From Algoriphagus aestuarii (GTDB taxonomy: Bacteria > Bacteroidota > Bacteroidia > Cytophagales > Cyclobacteriaceae), in assembly GCA_017051695.1 (NCBI GenBank), contig JAFIDK010000003.1:41426-105425 (forward strand): 64,000 nt of DNA, read 5' to 3'. The notes under the pieces are model-generated. The model was not told the DNA's origin. It saw only the letters and a list, made by a program, of their open reading frames with translations, and searched no databases. The position numbers were made by a program, and so were the translations under genes. Shown in pieces: positions 33,532 through 42,620 of the stretch. Position 1 is the stretch's first letter. Each line of letters opens with the position of its first letter.

Positions 33532-34541
33532 TCATTGACCTTCGTAGCGATACCGTCACCAAGCCTACCCAAGGCATGAAAGAAGCCATGTTTGCAGCTC
33601 CTGTAGGAGACGATGTTTTTGGTGAGGATCCAACAATTTCGGCCTTGGAGGAGAAACTGGCAGGTATGTTTGGAATGGAAACGGGGCTTTTTTGCCCTTC
33701 TGGCACCATGACCAACCAGATTGCAATCCGGCTACATACACGGATCCAAACTGAAGTGATCTGCCATAAATATTCCCATATCTACCTCTATGAGGGTGGA
33801 GGGATTATGGCAAATTCTCTGGCATCTGTTAAGCTTTTGGATGGAGATCTTGGGAAAATAACGGCTTCTCAAGTGGCCGCTTCCATCAATCCAGATGATA
33901 TCCATGCGCCAGAAACGACTATGGTTTCTTTGGAAAACACGATGAACAAAGGAGGTGGCAGTATTTATGAACTGGAAGAAGTCATTCCTATCAAGAAAGT
34001 TTGTGATGAATTTGGTCTTAAGCTTCACTTAGATGGAGCAAGACTTTTCAATGCTTTAGTAGCTTCCGAAGAAAGTCCAAATGACTGGGGAGCACAGTTT
34101 GATACGATTTCAATTTGTCTGAGCAAAGGCTTGGGCTGTCCGGTTGGATCTGTTTTGTTGGGGTCGAAAGCTGATATCAAAAGAGCTAGAAAGGTCCGTA
34201 AAGTAATGGGGGGAGGGATGCGACAGGCTGGATTTCTTGCAGCAGCTGGTATTTATGCTTTGGATCACCAAGTGGAAAGGCTTAAAGAGGATCATGCAAG
34301 GGCAAGGGCTTTGGGAATGATGCTTTTGAAAAAATCTTTTGTACCGGAAGTTTTACCGGTTGCGACCAATATTGCCATTGCCAGATTGGATGGAATTACA
34401 CCAGAGTTCTTTTTGGAGAAACTAAGAGAGAAAGAAATCAAAGCTGTCAAATTCGGTCCCGACCTGGTAAGGTTTGTAACTCACCATGATTTTGGAGATG
34501 ACCAGTTGGAAGAGTTCTATAGACGGATTAGAGAGATTTGA
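33528..34541 (+). CDS. ltaE: Low-specificity L-threonine aldolase
   Basis: 337 aa fold-type I PLP enzyme. It opens D-L-R-S-D-T-V-T-K-P and carries P-S-G-T-M-T-N-Q, H-L-D-G-A-R and the PLP lysine in S-L-S-K-G-L-G-C-P-V-G-S (here I-C-L-S-K-G). It cleaves threonine or allo-threonine to glycine and acetaldehyde. It is coupled to the GDPD gene by an ATGA overlap at 33528. Confidence 0.93.
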   Translation: MIIDLRSDTVTKPTQGMKEAMFAAPVGDDVFGEDPTISALEEKLAGMFGMETGLFCPSGTMTNQIAIRLHTRIQTEVICHKYSHIYLYEGGGIMANSLASVKLLDGDLGKITASQVAASINPDDIHAPETTMVSLENTMNKGGGSIYELEEVIPIKKVCDEFGLKLHLDGARLFNALVASEESPNDWGAQFDTISICLSKGLGCPVGSVLLGSKADIKRARKVRKVMGGGMRQAGFLAAAGIYALDHQVERLKEDHARARALGMMLLKKSFVPEVLPVATNIAIARLDGITPEFFLEKLREKEIKAVKFGPDLVRFVTHHDFGDDQLEEFYRRIREI

Positions 34542-34584
34542 AAAATCAGCATAAAATTTCTTTTTTATAAATCTGAATAGTTTG

Positions 34585-34601
34585 CTAACTTTTTGCGTTA
34601 G
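34585..34601. promoter_or_regulatory. Inverted repeat upstream of higBA
   Basis: CTAAC-N7-GTTAG lies 19 bp before the toxin start. This is a plausible HigA operator; type II antitoxins usually bind such palindromes. Confidence 0.35.
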
Positions 34602-34619
34602 TATTGAATAACGACAGTA

Positions 34620-34901
34620 ATGATTCAATCATTTGGAGATAAAGAGACCGAGAAAATATGGAATGGCATTCGGTCCAAAAAACTGCCTAATGAGATTCAG
34701 CAAATTGCCCGTAGAAAGCTTAGAATGATCAATAATTCTCAAGGAATAAATGACCTTAGAATTCCACCTTCAAATCACTTGGAAAAACTCTCAGGAAAAT
34801 TAGCTGAATTTTATAGTGTCAGAATAAATAAGCAATGGCGAATCATATTCAAATGGGAGGAGAATCAGGCTTTTGAAGTTGAGATGCTAGATTATCATTA
34901 A
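34620..34901 (+). CDS. higB: HigB-type toxin (RelE/ParE superfamily)
   Basis: 93 aa. It opens I-Q-S-F-G-D-K-E-T-E-K-I-W and closes with the HigB strands Y-S-V-R-I-N-K-Q-W-R-I-I-F-K-W and V-E-M-L-D-Y-H. These carry the conserved Arg and the C-terminal Asp-Tyr-His seen in ribosome-dependent mRNA interferases. The toxin gene precedes the antitoxin gene by 11 bp, the order typical of higBA. Confidence 0.9.
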   Translation: MIQSFGDKETEKIWNGIRSKKLPNEIQQIARRKLRMINNSQGINDLRIPPSNHLEKLSGKLAEFYSVRINKQWRIIFKWEENQAFEVEMLDYH

Positions 34902-34912
34902 TAGATAGAATT

Positions 34913-35206
34913 ATGGACAAACTAAATAATATACACCCTGGAGAGGTTCTTTTGGAGGAATTCCTAATTCCAATGGGGATTTCTGCTTATAGATTGTCTA
35001 AGGAGACAATTATTCCTCAAACAAGGATCTCTGAGATCATAAAAGGGAGAAGGAGAATTACTGCTGATACCGCTTTAAGGTTTTCGAAATTCTTTGGAAC
35101 TTCTCCAAAATTCTGGCTTGGACTTCAGGATGATTTTGACTTGGAAGAGGAGCGAAATTCAAAACAAATTGAATTTGACACTATTAAACAGTTCCATTTT
35201 AATTAG
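34913..35206 (+). CDS. higA: HigA-type antitoxin (XRE helix-turn-helix)
   Basis: 97 aa. The family signature H-P-G-E-V-L-L-E-E-F-L lies at the N terminus, followed by an XRE helix-turn-helix (S-A-Y-R-L-S-K, then I-P-Q-T-R-I-S-E-I-I-K-G-R-R-R-I) and the F-F-G-T-S-P-K-F-W-L-G-L-Q motif. It neutralises HigB and represses the operon. The stop codon overlaps the terminator. Confidence 0.93.
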   Translation: MDKLNNIHPGEVLLEEFLIPMGISAYRLSKETIIPQTRISEIIKGRRRITADTALRFSKFFGTSPKFWLGLQDDFDLEEERNSKQIEFDTIKQFHFN

Positions 35207-35227
35207 GCCTGAAATGGCCTTTTTTTA
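35205..35227 (+). terminator. Terminator of higBA
   Basis: AGGCC/GGCCT stem with a 6-nt loop and seven T. Confidence 0.75.
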
Positions 35228-35289
35228 TTCTATAAATCCTAATCGCTTCTGTAATTTTGAAATTTTAAATTTCATATTTTAAATATTCT

Positions 35290-36552
35290 ATGAACAATAC
35301 CCCTTTGGCAGAAAGAATGCGTCCGGCTCGATTGGAAGATCTAATCGGACAGGAGCATTTATCCTCTCCTAATTCATTTTTATACAAGGCTATCAAATCA
35401 GGAAATGTGCCCTCATTGATCCTTTGGGGACCTCCAGGAGTAGGGAAAACAACTATTGCCAACATCATTGCTAACGAGATCAAGGCTCCTTTTTATACAC
35501 TCTCAGCGATCAGTTCAGGGGTGAAAGATATTCGAGAGGTGATCGATAAGGCCAAATTTCAGATGGGGGTGGTACTTTTTATAGATGAGATTCACCGCTT
35601 TAACAAATCACAACAAGATGCCTTGCTCGGTGCTGTCGAAAAAGGAATTATTCGGCTGATAGGAGCCACCACCGAAAACCCCTCTTTTGAAGTGAATGCT
35701 GCCTTATTGTCAAGATGCCAGGTTTTTACCTTGAATTCACTCGGAAAACCTGAATTGGAAGCAATGATTCACCAGGCTTTGGAGAAGGATTTGGATCTCA
35801 AAAAACTGGATGTTAAGCTGGAGGAAACGGATGCTTTGCTTCGTATTTCCGGTGGAGATGGGAGAAAGCTTTTGAATTTGCTGGAAATTGTCATTGACGG
35901 GATCAATGAAAATCCCTGCATTATTACTGATGAAAAGGTAATGCAAATTGCCCAGCAAAAGGTGGCACTATACGACAAATCGGGTGAGCAGCATTATGAT
36001 ATTATATCTGCCTTCATCAAATCTATTCGAGGTTCTGATCCGAACGCCGCTGTGTACTGGCTGGCAAGAATGATCGAAGGAGGAGAGGATGTGAAGTTTA
36101 TTGCCAGAAGATTAGTGATTTTAGCTTCCGAAGATATCGGCAATGCCAATCCAAATGCCTTGTTGTTGGCAACCAGTTGTTTTGATGCGGTGAAATTAAT
36201 CGGCTACCCAGAAAGCAGAATTATTCTTTCGCAGTGTGTGACGTATCTGGCGAGTTCGCCAAAGAGCAATGCTTCATATATGGCGATCAATCAGGCTCAG
36301 GCTTTGGTCCGTGAGAAAGGCGACTTATCTGTGCCACTTCACCTTCGAAATGCCCCTACCAAATTGATGAAGGATCTGAATTATGGTAAGGCTTACAAAT
36401 ACTCCCATGACTTTCCCGGCAACTTTGTGGAGCAGGAATTTATGCCAGATGAAATCAAAGGAACCAAACTCTACCAACCAGGGGAAAATGCCCGTGAGAA
36501 TGAACTGAGGAGGTATTTGGGGAGTAAGTGGAAGGGGAAATATGGGTATTAA
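35290..36552 (+). CDS. rarA: Replication-associated recombination protein RarA (MgsA)
   Basis: 420 aa AAA+ ATPase. It opens P-L-A-E-R-M-R-P-x-x-L-E-D-L-I-G-Q-E-H-L. Walker A is G-P-P-G-V-G-K-T-T (about residue 45), Walker B is F-I-D-E-I-H-R-F, sensor 1 is G-A-T-T-E-N-P-S-F, and the C-terminal tetramerisation domain contains S-x-R-G-S-D-P-N-A-A. It acts at stalled replication forks with SSB. Confidence 0.95.
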   Translation: MNNTPLAERMRPARLEDLIGQEHLSSPNSFLYKAIKSGNVPSLILWGPPGVGKTTIANIIANEIKAPFYTLSAISSGVKDIREVIDKAKFQMGVVLFIDEIHRFNKSQQDALLGAVEKGIIRLIGATTENPSFEVNAALLSRCQVFTLNSLGKPELEAMIHQALEKDLDLKKLDVKLEETDALLRISGGDGRKLLNLLEIVIDGINENPCIITDEKVMQIAQQKVALYDKSGEQHYDIISAFIKSIRGSDPNAAVYWLARMIEGGEDVKFIARRLVILASEDIGNANPNALLLATSCFDAVKLIGYPESRIILSQCVTYLASSPKSNASYMAINQAQALVREKGDLSVPLHLRNAPTKLMKDLNYGKAYKYSHDFPGNFVEQEFMPDEIKGTKLYQPGENARENELRRYLGSKWKGKYGY

Positions 36553-36583
36553 AGTCTGAAGAGAAATAGGTTTCACTAAATAA

Positions 36584-36599
36584 GCCCGATAAATCGGGC
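36584..36599. repeat. Palindrome GCCCGAT-AA-ATCGGGC
   Basis: A perfect 7-bp stem with a 2-nt loop, 32 bp after rarA and without a T run. The core CCCGAT(A)nATCGGG is the same as the hairpin that replaces the anticodon arm in the truncated tRNA-Lys copies at 1-792. The rest of the interval to 36741 holds an imperfect hairpin around GGAGCCGTAGGCGACTC (about 36669) and no gene. Confidence 0.6.
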
Positions 36600-36741
36600 G
36601 AAATACATTTCATTGAAACAAGTTATTGTGCCGAAACTAGTTTATGAATTGTATTTCCATCTTATTTCAGGAGCCGTAGGCGACTCTATTTCAATTTATT
36701 TCCTTATACAATTTTCAGATTTCTCACTTGAGCTTTCTGAC

Positions 36742-37473
36742 TTATATAGATTTAACCAGTTCTTTTGCTTCAACTCTAAATCTCTTTCCATAAATCCCCT
36801 CAGGCATTCCTTTTCCGCAACCGATAATCATACAGATTTCGGCTCCTTTGGGGAGTTTAAGGAGTTTTGAAACACGCTTAGAATCGTAACCTTCCATGGG
36901 GCAGGTGTCATAGCCGGATGCTTTCATCCCAAGCATAAAAGTCATGGAAGCTAAGGCTGCAGATTTGTGAACAGAGATCCGAACATCCGTTTCACTTACT
37001 TCCCGAACCATCGGTCTTTTTAATCCAACAAACCAAGCAATGATTTTTTTGATCAATGTCCAGCCCGGATATCTAGAATAAAGGTTTGGAATCAAATTGC
37101 TGTAATAGCTCAAGGCCTGTTTTTGTTTTTTCTCCGATTGGTTCTGAACAGTTGTTTTGATGTAGTTGTAATTCGCTTCAGCTCTCGATTTCCATAGATC
37201 CCTTCTAGTCACTACCACTACGAGCTCGCGAGCGGTTACTGCAGCCTTCTGACGCATACAGAGCTGGGCTATCTGGTCTTTAAGAGAAGAGGATTCTGGT
37301 ACTCTGATAAACTCATATAATTGGAGATTAGAACTGTTTGGGGATAAAATTGCTGCTTCAATACATCTCTGAACTACGTTATGATCAAATTCTTCTTTCT
37401 GGTCAAAAATCCTGACAGAACGCCTTAATTCCACTGCCTCAAAAAAATCCAATCCTTTTTTTACCTCTACCAT
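36742..37473 (-). CDS. Nitroreductase family protein
   Basis: 243 aa. It opens F-F-E-A-V-E-L-R-R-S-V-R, the FMN-phosphate-binding R-R-S-x-R motif. L-S-P-N-S-S-N-L-Q-L-Y-E-F gives the second FMN contact, and G-Y-D-T-C-P-M-E-G-Y the C-terminal one. It is an NAD(P)H-dependent flavoenzyme; the substrate cannot be assigned. It is divergent from the DUF5687 gene. Confidence 0.88.
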   Translation of the reverse strand: MVEVKKGLDFFEAVELRRSVRIFDQKEEFDHNVVQRCIEAAILSPNSSNLQLYEFIRVPESSSLKDQIAQLCMRQKAAVTARELVVVVTRRDLWKSRAEANYNYIKTTVQNQSEKKQKQALSYYSNLIPNLYSRYPGWTLIKKIIAWFVGLKRPMVREVSETDVRISVHKSAALASMTFMLGMKASGYDTCPMEGYDSKRVSKLLKLPKGAEICMIIGCGKGMPEGIYGKRFRVEAKELVKSI

Positions 37474-37564
37474 TTACCTAAAATTCTATTCAAACAGCAT
37501 AATATTCTGTTTGTTTGGTTATATTTTCAATCAAATTTAGAAAGAAAAGCCAACTCCACTCTCC

Positions 37565-39055
37565 ATGATCTTTGAATTAATCCGTTTGCAATTTTTAAAG
37601 AGCCTGAGGTCTACCTCCTTTGCAAAAAGCCTGTTGATCACGATTTTCCTGGCATTTTTGGCTCTGCTTTTATTGAGTTATGTGCTGATGGCGGGGATTT
37701 TCCTCAATAAGATTTTAGGAGTTCTGGCTGAAGGAAGAGATCCTTTGGAAGTATTATGTGGAGGACTGATCTTTTTCTTTCTGATGGAGTTTATGTACCG
37801 TTATTTTCTACAGAATCTACCAGTAATTGATTTGGAGAGCCTTTTGCATTTGCCGATAGGTAAACGGAAAATTATCCATATGCTATTGGTGCGGTCTTTT
37901 ATTTCACCGATCAGTATCATTGCATTATTGCTCTTTCTTCCATTTGGAATCCAAGTGATTTTGCCTCAAATGGGGATGGATTCACTTATTTTCTGGATCG
38001 GAACTATTTTGATGATCAGTTGGTCTACCCATTGGTTTATGCTTTGGTTTAAACAACGATTTGAAGACAGTTTAATAGGGGTTGTGATCGTATTCGGGGT
38101 ATTACTTTTGGGCGGCGGGTCGGCCTACATGGGCTGGTTCAATCTAGGAGAACTTGTGGAGCCATTTTTTACTTGGTCGCTTACCAGCTTTCTCCCTTTG
38201 CTTATTTCAGCCATTTCCTGTGTGGTACTTTATTTCCTGGCCTATACTTACTATTTAAACAATGCCTATCTGGAAGACCTATCCAAAGAGGAAGAGGCAA
38301 AATTCGTCAATCAGGATTTTGGGTTCTTTTCAAGATTTGGCTTGGCTGGAGAAATGGCTAATCTGGAGTGGAAACTGATTATCCGACATAAAAAAAGTAG
38401 ATCCTTTTTAATGCTTAGTGCCTTTTTCTTGTTGTATGGGATGATATTTTATGATAATCCACAATATCACACCGAAGATGGTGGCTTTAATTTCATTTTC
38501 ATTTTTGTAGGGGTTTTTATTACCGGGATATTCATGATTCAATATGGACAACTTTTCCTAAGTTGGAATTCTGGCAATTTTGATTTCTTTATAAATAGAA
38601 GAAATGGAATAGAAGCCTTGATCAGAGGGAAATATTTATTGCTGATTTCTGTTTCCTGTCTCTGTTTTCTTCTTTCTGTTCCCTACGTTTATTTTGGATG
38701 GAAATTTCTACTGATCCATTTAGCCACCTGGCTTTTCAATGCGGGAGTAATGATTCACCTGATTATTTATCTGGCGCTTTGGAAACCAAAACCGATGGAT
38801 CTCAATAAAGGAGCCATGTTTAATTACGAAGGAGTTGGGGCAGCGCAGTTTCTGATGATCATTCCCATGATGGTGGCACCTTATGCTGTTTATTTGCCAT
38901 TTGCTCTACTGATCAATGAATATGCAGGGTTAGCTGCATTGGCTACCTTGGGTATCATCGGGATCCTGGCTTTCAAAAAACTTTCCCAAATCAATATCAA
39001 TCGAGTCCTTTCAAATAGATACGAAATTTCATCTTCATTCCGTCAAGAGTTATGA
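37565..39055 (+). CDS. DUF5687 family ABC-type permease
   Basis: 496 aa with about 11-12 membrane helices, grouped into two bundles separated by a cytoplasmic loop near residues 235-270. This is the DUF5687 layout, a Bacteroidota family of ABC exporter membrane subunits. The partner ATPase gene follows with a 4-bp ATGA overlap. The substrate is unknown. Confidence 0.85.
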   Translation: MIFELIRLQFLKSLRSTSFAKSLLITIFLAFLALLLLSYVLMAGIFLNKILGVLAEGRDPLEVLCGGLIFFFLMEFMYRYFLQNLPVIDLESLLHLPIGKRKIIHMLLVRSFISPISIIALLLFLPFGIQVILPQMGMDSLIFWIGTILMISWSTHWFMLWFKQRFEDSLIGVVIVFGVLLLGGGSAYMGWFNLGELVEPFFTWSLTSFLPLLISAISCVVLYFLAYTYYLNNAYLEDLSKEEEAKFVNQDFGFFSRFGLAGEMANLEWKLIIRHKKSRSFLMLSAFFLLYGMIFYDNPQYHTEDGGFNFIFIFVGVFITGIFMIQYGQLFLSWNSGNFDFFINRRNGIEALIRGKYLLLISVSCLCFLLSVPYVYFGWKFLLIHLATWLFNAGVMIHLIIYLALWKPKPMDLNKGAMFNYEGVGAAQFLMIIPMMVAPYAVYLPFALLINEYAGLAALATLGIIGILAFKKLSQININRVLSNRYEISSSFRQEL

Positions 39056-39747
39056 TTCAAGTAAAAAACCTCAAAAAACAATACAAAGAAGCAGTTGTCC
39101 TAGATGTGCCAAGTTTGGATATCCCGAAATCAGAATGCTTTGGGCTTGTAGGAAATAATGGTGCAGGAAAGACGACTTTGTTTCGAATCATGCTGGACTT
39201 GGTGAGAGCTACAGAAGGGACTGTGACAATTGATAGCGAAGATGTCAGTAAAAGTGAAGATTGGAAAAAGAGAACTGGCGCCTTTTTAGATGAACATATG
39301 TTATTGGCTTATCTCACTCCGGATGAGTATTTCAAAACCTTGATGAAAATCTATGGCATGTCTGAGGCGGATCTCCAAAACCACCTGGCCAAGTTTACGG
39401 AATTGTTTAATGATGAAATAGTTGGGAAGAAAAAGTATATCCGTGACCTTTCTAAAGGGAATTTGAAAAAGGTGGGGATAGCAGCAGCTTTAATGGGAAA
39501 TCCGGAAGTGGTGTTTTTGGATGAACCTTTTGAAAATCTGGATCCAAGTTCTCAGATTCGATTGAAGAAATTGATCTTGCAGGAAAAAGAAAACTCAAAA
39601 GTGACGTTTTTAATATCCAGTCATGATCTCAACCATGTGACCGAGATTTGTGACCGGATAGTCCTACTGGAAAAAGGGAAAGTCATCAATGATCTCCGTG
39701 ATAAGGCAGCAATGATGGCGGAACTGGATGCTTATTTTACAGGGTAG
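39052..39747 (+). CDS. ABC transporter ATP-binding protein
   Basis: 231 aa single nucleotide-binding domain. Walker A is G-N-N-G-A-G-K-T-T (about 34-42), the signature is L-S-K-G-N-L-K-K (a divergent form of LSGGQ), Walker B is V-V-F-L-D-E-P-F and the switch His is in S-S-H-D. It resembles the small ATPases of DrrA/CcmA-type exporters. It is coupled to the DUF5687 permease. Confidence 0.93.
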   Translation: MIQVKNLKKQYKEAVVLDVPSLDIPKSECFGLVGNNGAGKTTLFRIMLDLVRATEGTVTIDSEDVSKSEDWKKRTGAFLDEHMLLAYLTPDEYFKTLMKIYGMSEADLQNHLAKFTELFNDEIVGKKKYIRDLSKGNLKKVGIAAALMGNPEVVFLDEPFENLDPSSQIRLKKLILQEKENSKVTFLISSHDLNHVTEICDRIVLLEKGKVINDLRDKAAMMAELDAYFTG

Positions 39748-39758
39748 ATCATGCGAAA

Positions 39759-39986
39759 CATGTCCATTATTTTTCTGTAAATGGACATGATATTTCAAAA
39801 CCTGTATTCTCTGGACATATTTTGGATACGCGTCCAAAATAATTTAAAATATGGACATGTGTCTCAGGATTGCCTGCCGAATGGACATATAGCTGATATA
39901 TGTCCATTATTTTAAATAGAATGGACGTGTTTTTGCTTCAAGTTCAATATTTTAATTAAATTGGACACGTTAAATGCGTTTGTCCA
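39759..39986. promoter_or_regulatory. Phased array of TGGACA/TGTCCA elements upstream of the Fic gene
   Basis: At least ten copies of a hexamer fill the whole gap between the ABC gene and the Fic gene. Forward copies (TGGACR) start at 39782, 39812, 39852, 39882, 39922 and 39962, plus a weak one at 39823. Inverted copies (TGTCCA or CGTCCA) start at 39761, 39831, 39901 and 39981. Intervals within each orientation are 30/40 and 70/70/80 bp, all multiples of about one helical turn. Three 27-bp modules TGTCCA-N15-TGGACR begin exactly 70 bp apart (39761, 39831, 39901), and 39882-39906 is a palindrome with perfect 10-bp arms. The last copy overlaps the alternative Fic start at 39986. This looks like a cooperative operator for an autoregulator. 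Confidence 0.75.
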
Positions 39987-41098
39987 TGCCTTACGATTGG
40001 AATGTCCCCTACAATGATTTGCCTTTTCTTCCTCCCTCCAGAGAAATAGAAGAAGATATTTCAATCCTTAAAAAGTTGGTGACCGCGTCAAGGGCTCTGG
40101 CTTCGGTGAATGCCAGTGTGCTTCGTTTGCCCAATCCCAGTATGCTGGTGAATACTATTGCTTTGCAGGAGGCGAAGAGTTCTACGGCCATAGAGAATAT
40201 TTTTACTACTGAAGATGAGTTGTATAAGGCCGTTTCAGATCTGATTCAAGAAGAACGGGCAAACGCTGCGACCAAGGAAGTATTGAGATACAGAGAAGCG
40301 CTTTGGGAGGGATATTCCAAGATGAAAGGGAAAGCCAGCATCGATGAAGAAGTCATTTTGGGGGTATTTCACGAGGTGAAAAATACAAATTCCGGATTTC
40401 GGTCTCCTGCCACGCAAACGATCATCAAGCGAGGAAACAGTGAGTTCCGGTCAGGTGAAACGGTTTATACACCGCCCAGAGGTGAGCAGTTATTACAGGA
40501 TTTGATGGGAAATTGGATGGAATACTTAAGGAATGACAGCAGTTTTCCAACTGACCCTTTGCTGAAGATGTGTGTCGCCCATTATCAATTTGAAGCGATC
40601 CATCCATTCGCAGATGGAAATGGGAGGACAGGAAGGATTTTGAACCAGCTTTATTTGGTCCATAAAAAACTGCTGGACCTTCCCGTTTTGTACCTATCAA
40701 AGTATATCATTACTTACAAGGAGGATTATTACTATCATTTCGGTACAGTCACACAGCGTGGAGAATGGAAGGCCTGGATTCTTTACATGTTGGAAGCAGT
40801 GGAGAAAACGGCTATTCTTACGGAGAATTTGATCCGGGAAATCATCACCCAGATGGAAGCAACGCTGGAGCATGGCAAATCAAAAATCAAATGGTATTCT
40901 AAGGAAGTCAATGAACTGATTTTTTCCCAGCCATATCTCAAATCCAAAACCCTCGGCGAGTTGATGGGAGTAAGTTCCAGAACCACTCTGACGAAGTATT
41001 TCTCCGAGCTGGCTGCAGCAAAAATTCTTTTTCCCAAAAGGGACGGGAAGGAAGTATATTATATAAATGAAGAACTTGTCAGGATTCTAGGGGATTAA
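39974..41098 (+). CDS. Fic family AMP-transferase with N-terminal inhibitory helix and C-terminal winged helix
   Basis: 374 aa. The Fic_N segment (about 15-95) contains the inhibitory motif S70-T-A-I-E74-N75, marking a class II Fic whose own helix blocks the active site. The Fic core carries H210-P-F-A-D-G-N-G-R-T-G-R, the intact catalytic motif for transferring AMP (or another nucleotide part) to a protein hydroxyl. The C-terminal region (about 310-374) is a winged helix-turn-helix with the recognition stretch M-G-V-S-S-R-T-T-L-T-K-Y-F, implying DNA binding. An alternative start at 39986 removes four residues. The array of TGGACA elements immediately upstream suggests autoregulation. The target is unknown. 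Confidence 0.93.
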   Translation: MRLSMPYDWNVPYNDLPFLPPSREIEEDISILKKLVTASRALASVNASVLRLPNPSMLVNTIALQEAKSSTAIENIFTTEDELYKAVSDLIQEERANAATKEVLRYREALWEGYSKMKGKASIDEEVILGVFHEVKNTNSGFRSPATQTIIKRGNSEFRSGETVYTPPRGEQLLQDLMGNWMEYLRNDSSFPTDPLLKMCVAHYQFEAIHPFADGNGRTGRILNQLYLVHKKLLDLPVLYLSKYIITYKEDYYYHFGTVTQRGEWKAWILYMLEAVEKTAILTENLIREIITQMEATLEHGKSKIKWYSKEVNELIFSQPYLKSKTLGELMGVSSRTTLTKYFSELAAAKILFPKRDGKEVYYINEELVRILGD

Positions 41099-41130
41099 AA
41101 AAGCCCTTCTAAACGCTTAGAAGGGCTTTT
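41099..41130. terminator. Bidirectional terminator after the Fic gene
   Basis: A 13-bp perfect stem AAAAGCCCTTCTA/TAGAAGGGCTTTT with a 6-nt loop, between the Fic gene and the convergent efflux operon. Confidence 0.85.
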
Positions 41131-41186
41131 GGAGTAGCTATCCATATTTTGGCATGGATAACCTTTCAACCTTTAATCAACTTAAA

Positions 41187-42620
41187 CTATTTCCAACCAC
41201 CGCCAAGTGCCTGGTAAATATTCACTTTGGCGTGCATTTGTTTCATTTTTGTTTCAATCAACTCAAACTTGGATTCAAGCGCATCTCTTTGTGTCAAAAG
41301 GACTTCCATGTAATCGGCTCTTGCAGATTTAAACAAGTCATTTGAGATGTCAACTGATTGAGTAAGCGCATCCACTTGTTGGTTTTTCAAAGTATAAGTA
41401 CTTTCCAGATTGCTGATATTCGAAAGCTGATTTGCAACTTCTATGTAAGCACTTAGGATAGTCTGCTCATAATTGAAGATTGCCTGGATCTGCATCGCAT
41501 TTGCAGACAAATACCTCGCTTTAATCGCATTTCTATTGATCAATGGAGCTGTTAACTCTCCCGCTAAATTATAGATCAATGACTGCGGCGTGGTAAATAA
41601 ATAGGATGTATTAAAGGCATTGAAACCTAAGCCAGCAGAAATTTCCAATTTGGGATAGAAATCCGCCTTGGCTACAGATACATCGATCTTTGCTGCTGCC
41701 AATTCCAGTTCTGCCTGACGGATATCAGGTCTATTCTCCAATAGTTGGGAAGGAATGCCTGCATGGATCATTTCAGGAATCAAATCTGTAAATACTCTAT
41801 GATCCCGTTCCACTTTTTGAGGGAATCTTCCCACTAAGAAATTGATTCTGTTTTCGGTTTCGATGATTTCCTGCTGGATACCATATTGAAGACTTTTAGT
41901 GCTTAATACCTGGGCTTCAAATCTTCTTACAGCTAATTCTGTAACTCTGGCGGCCTGTTTTTGGAATTTTACGATTTCCAGGGCATTGTTTTGGATCTCA
42001 ATGTTTTGCTTGACGATTTCCAGTTCATTGTCCAGAGCCAATAATTCGTAATAAGAATTTGCGATTTCAGCGATCAGATTAGTGACCATAAAGTTCTTTC
42101 CTTCTACGCTTCCCAAATACCTTGTCAAGGCAGATTTTTTTGCATTTCTCAGCTTTTTCCAGATATCGACTTCCCAAGTAGCAAATGCACCCAGTCCATA
42201 ATCCTGAAGTGGATCTGGCATTTCTTTACCTGGCTTGATTTCAGTATTCGCATCGTTTGCACCTTGGCTGGTGTATCTTCCGACCTTATCTACACCTGCG
42301 CCTGCACCGATATTCACAGAAGGAAGAATTTCACCTTTACGGGCTCTTACTTCGTTTTGTGAAATCTGGATTTCCTGCATGGTAATATTCAGCTCCTGAT
42401 TATTGCTCAAAGCAGTGTCTATCAGGGCTCTTAAATAAGGATCAGAAAAATATTCCTGCCATACCACATTGGCTGTATTGGTAGTATCCTGAGAGCCATT
42501 ATAGCTCTCAGGAACTGCATTGTTTACAGCTTTTTCTGTCAATTCAGGAGTTTTACAAGAGGAAACTGCAAAAGTTAAACTTGCTACCCCAAGACTTATA
42601 TAAAGGATTCTCTTAAGCAT
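41187..42620 (-). CDS. RND efflux outer-membrane lipoprotein (TolC/OprM, NodT family)
   Basis: 477 aa from ATG 42620. This start gives a lipoprotein signal ending V-S-S-C and overlaps the pump gene by 8 bp; an upstream in-frame start at 42662 would hide the signal. Two OEP repeats follow, with long alpha-helical hairpins and strands such as N-R-P-D-I-R-Q-A-E-L-E-L and R-A-D-Y-M-E-V-L-L-T-Q-R-D-A. It is the outer-membrane channel of the tripartite pump and third in the operon. Confidence 0.92.
   Translation of the reverse strand: MLKRILYISLGVASLTFAVSSCKTPELTEKAVNNAVPESYNGSQDTTNTANVVWQEYFSDPYLRALIDTALSNNQELNITMQEIQISQNEVRARKGEILPSVNIGAGAGVDKVGRYTSQGANDANTEIKPGKEMPDPLQDYGLGAFATWEVDIWKKLRNAKKSALTRYLGSVEGKNFMVTNLIAEIANSYYELLALDNELEIVKQNIEIQNNALEIVKFQKQAARVTELAVRRFEAQVLSTKSLQYGIQQEIIETENRINFLVGRFPQKVERDHRVFTDLIPEMIHAGIPSQLLENRPDIRQAELELAAAKIDVSVAKADFYPKLEISAGLGFNAFNTSYLFTTPQSLIYNLAGELTAPLINRNAIKARYLSANAMQIQAIFNYEQTILSAYIEVANQLSNISNLESTYTLKNQQVDALTQSVDISNDLFKSARADYMEVLLTQRDALESKFELIETKMKQMHAKVNIYQALGGGWK

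Noticed and set aside
36584-36599. Terminator for rarA
   Set aside because: The palindrome lacks a following T run on either strand, so it is listed as a repeat.
36613-36870. 85-codon plus-strand frame after rarA
   Set aside because: Half of it is antisense to the nitroreductase C terminus and the rest covers palindromic intergenic DNA. There are no family features.
39759-39986. Iteron-type replication origin or CRISPR
   Set aside because: No replication initiator gene is present, the array lies tightly upstream of a DNA-binding Fic protein, and the elements are short hexamers in both orientations rather than long direct repeats with unique spacers.
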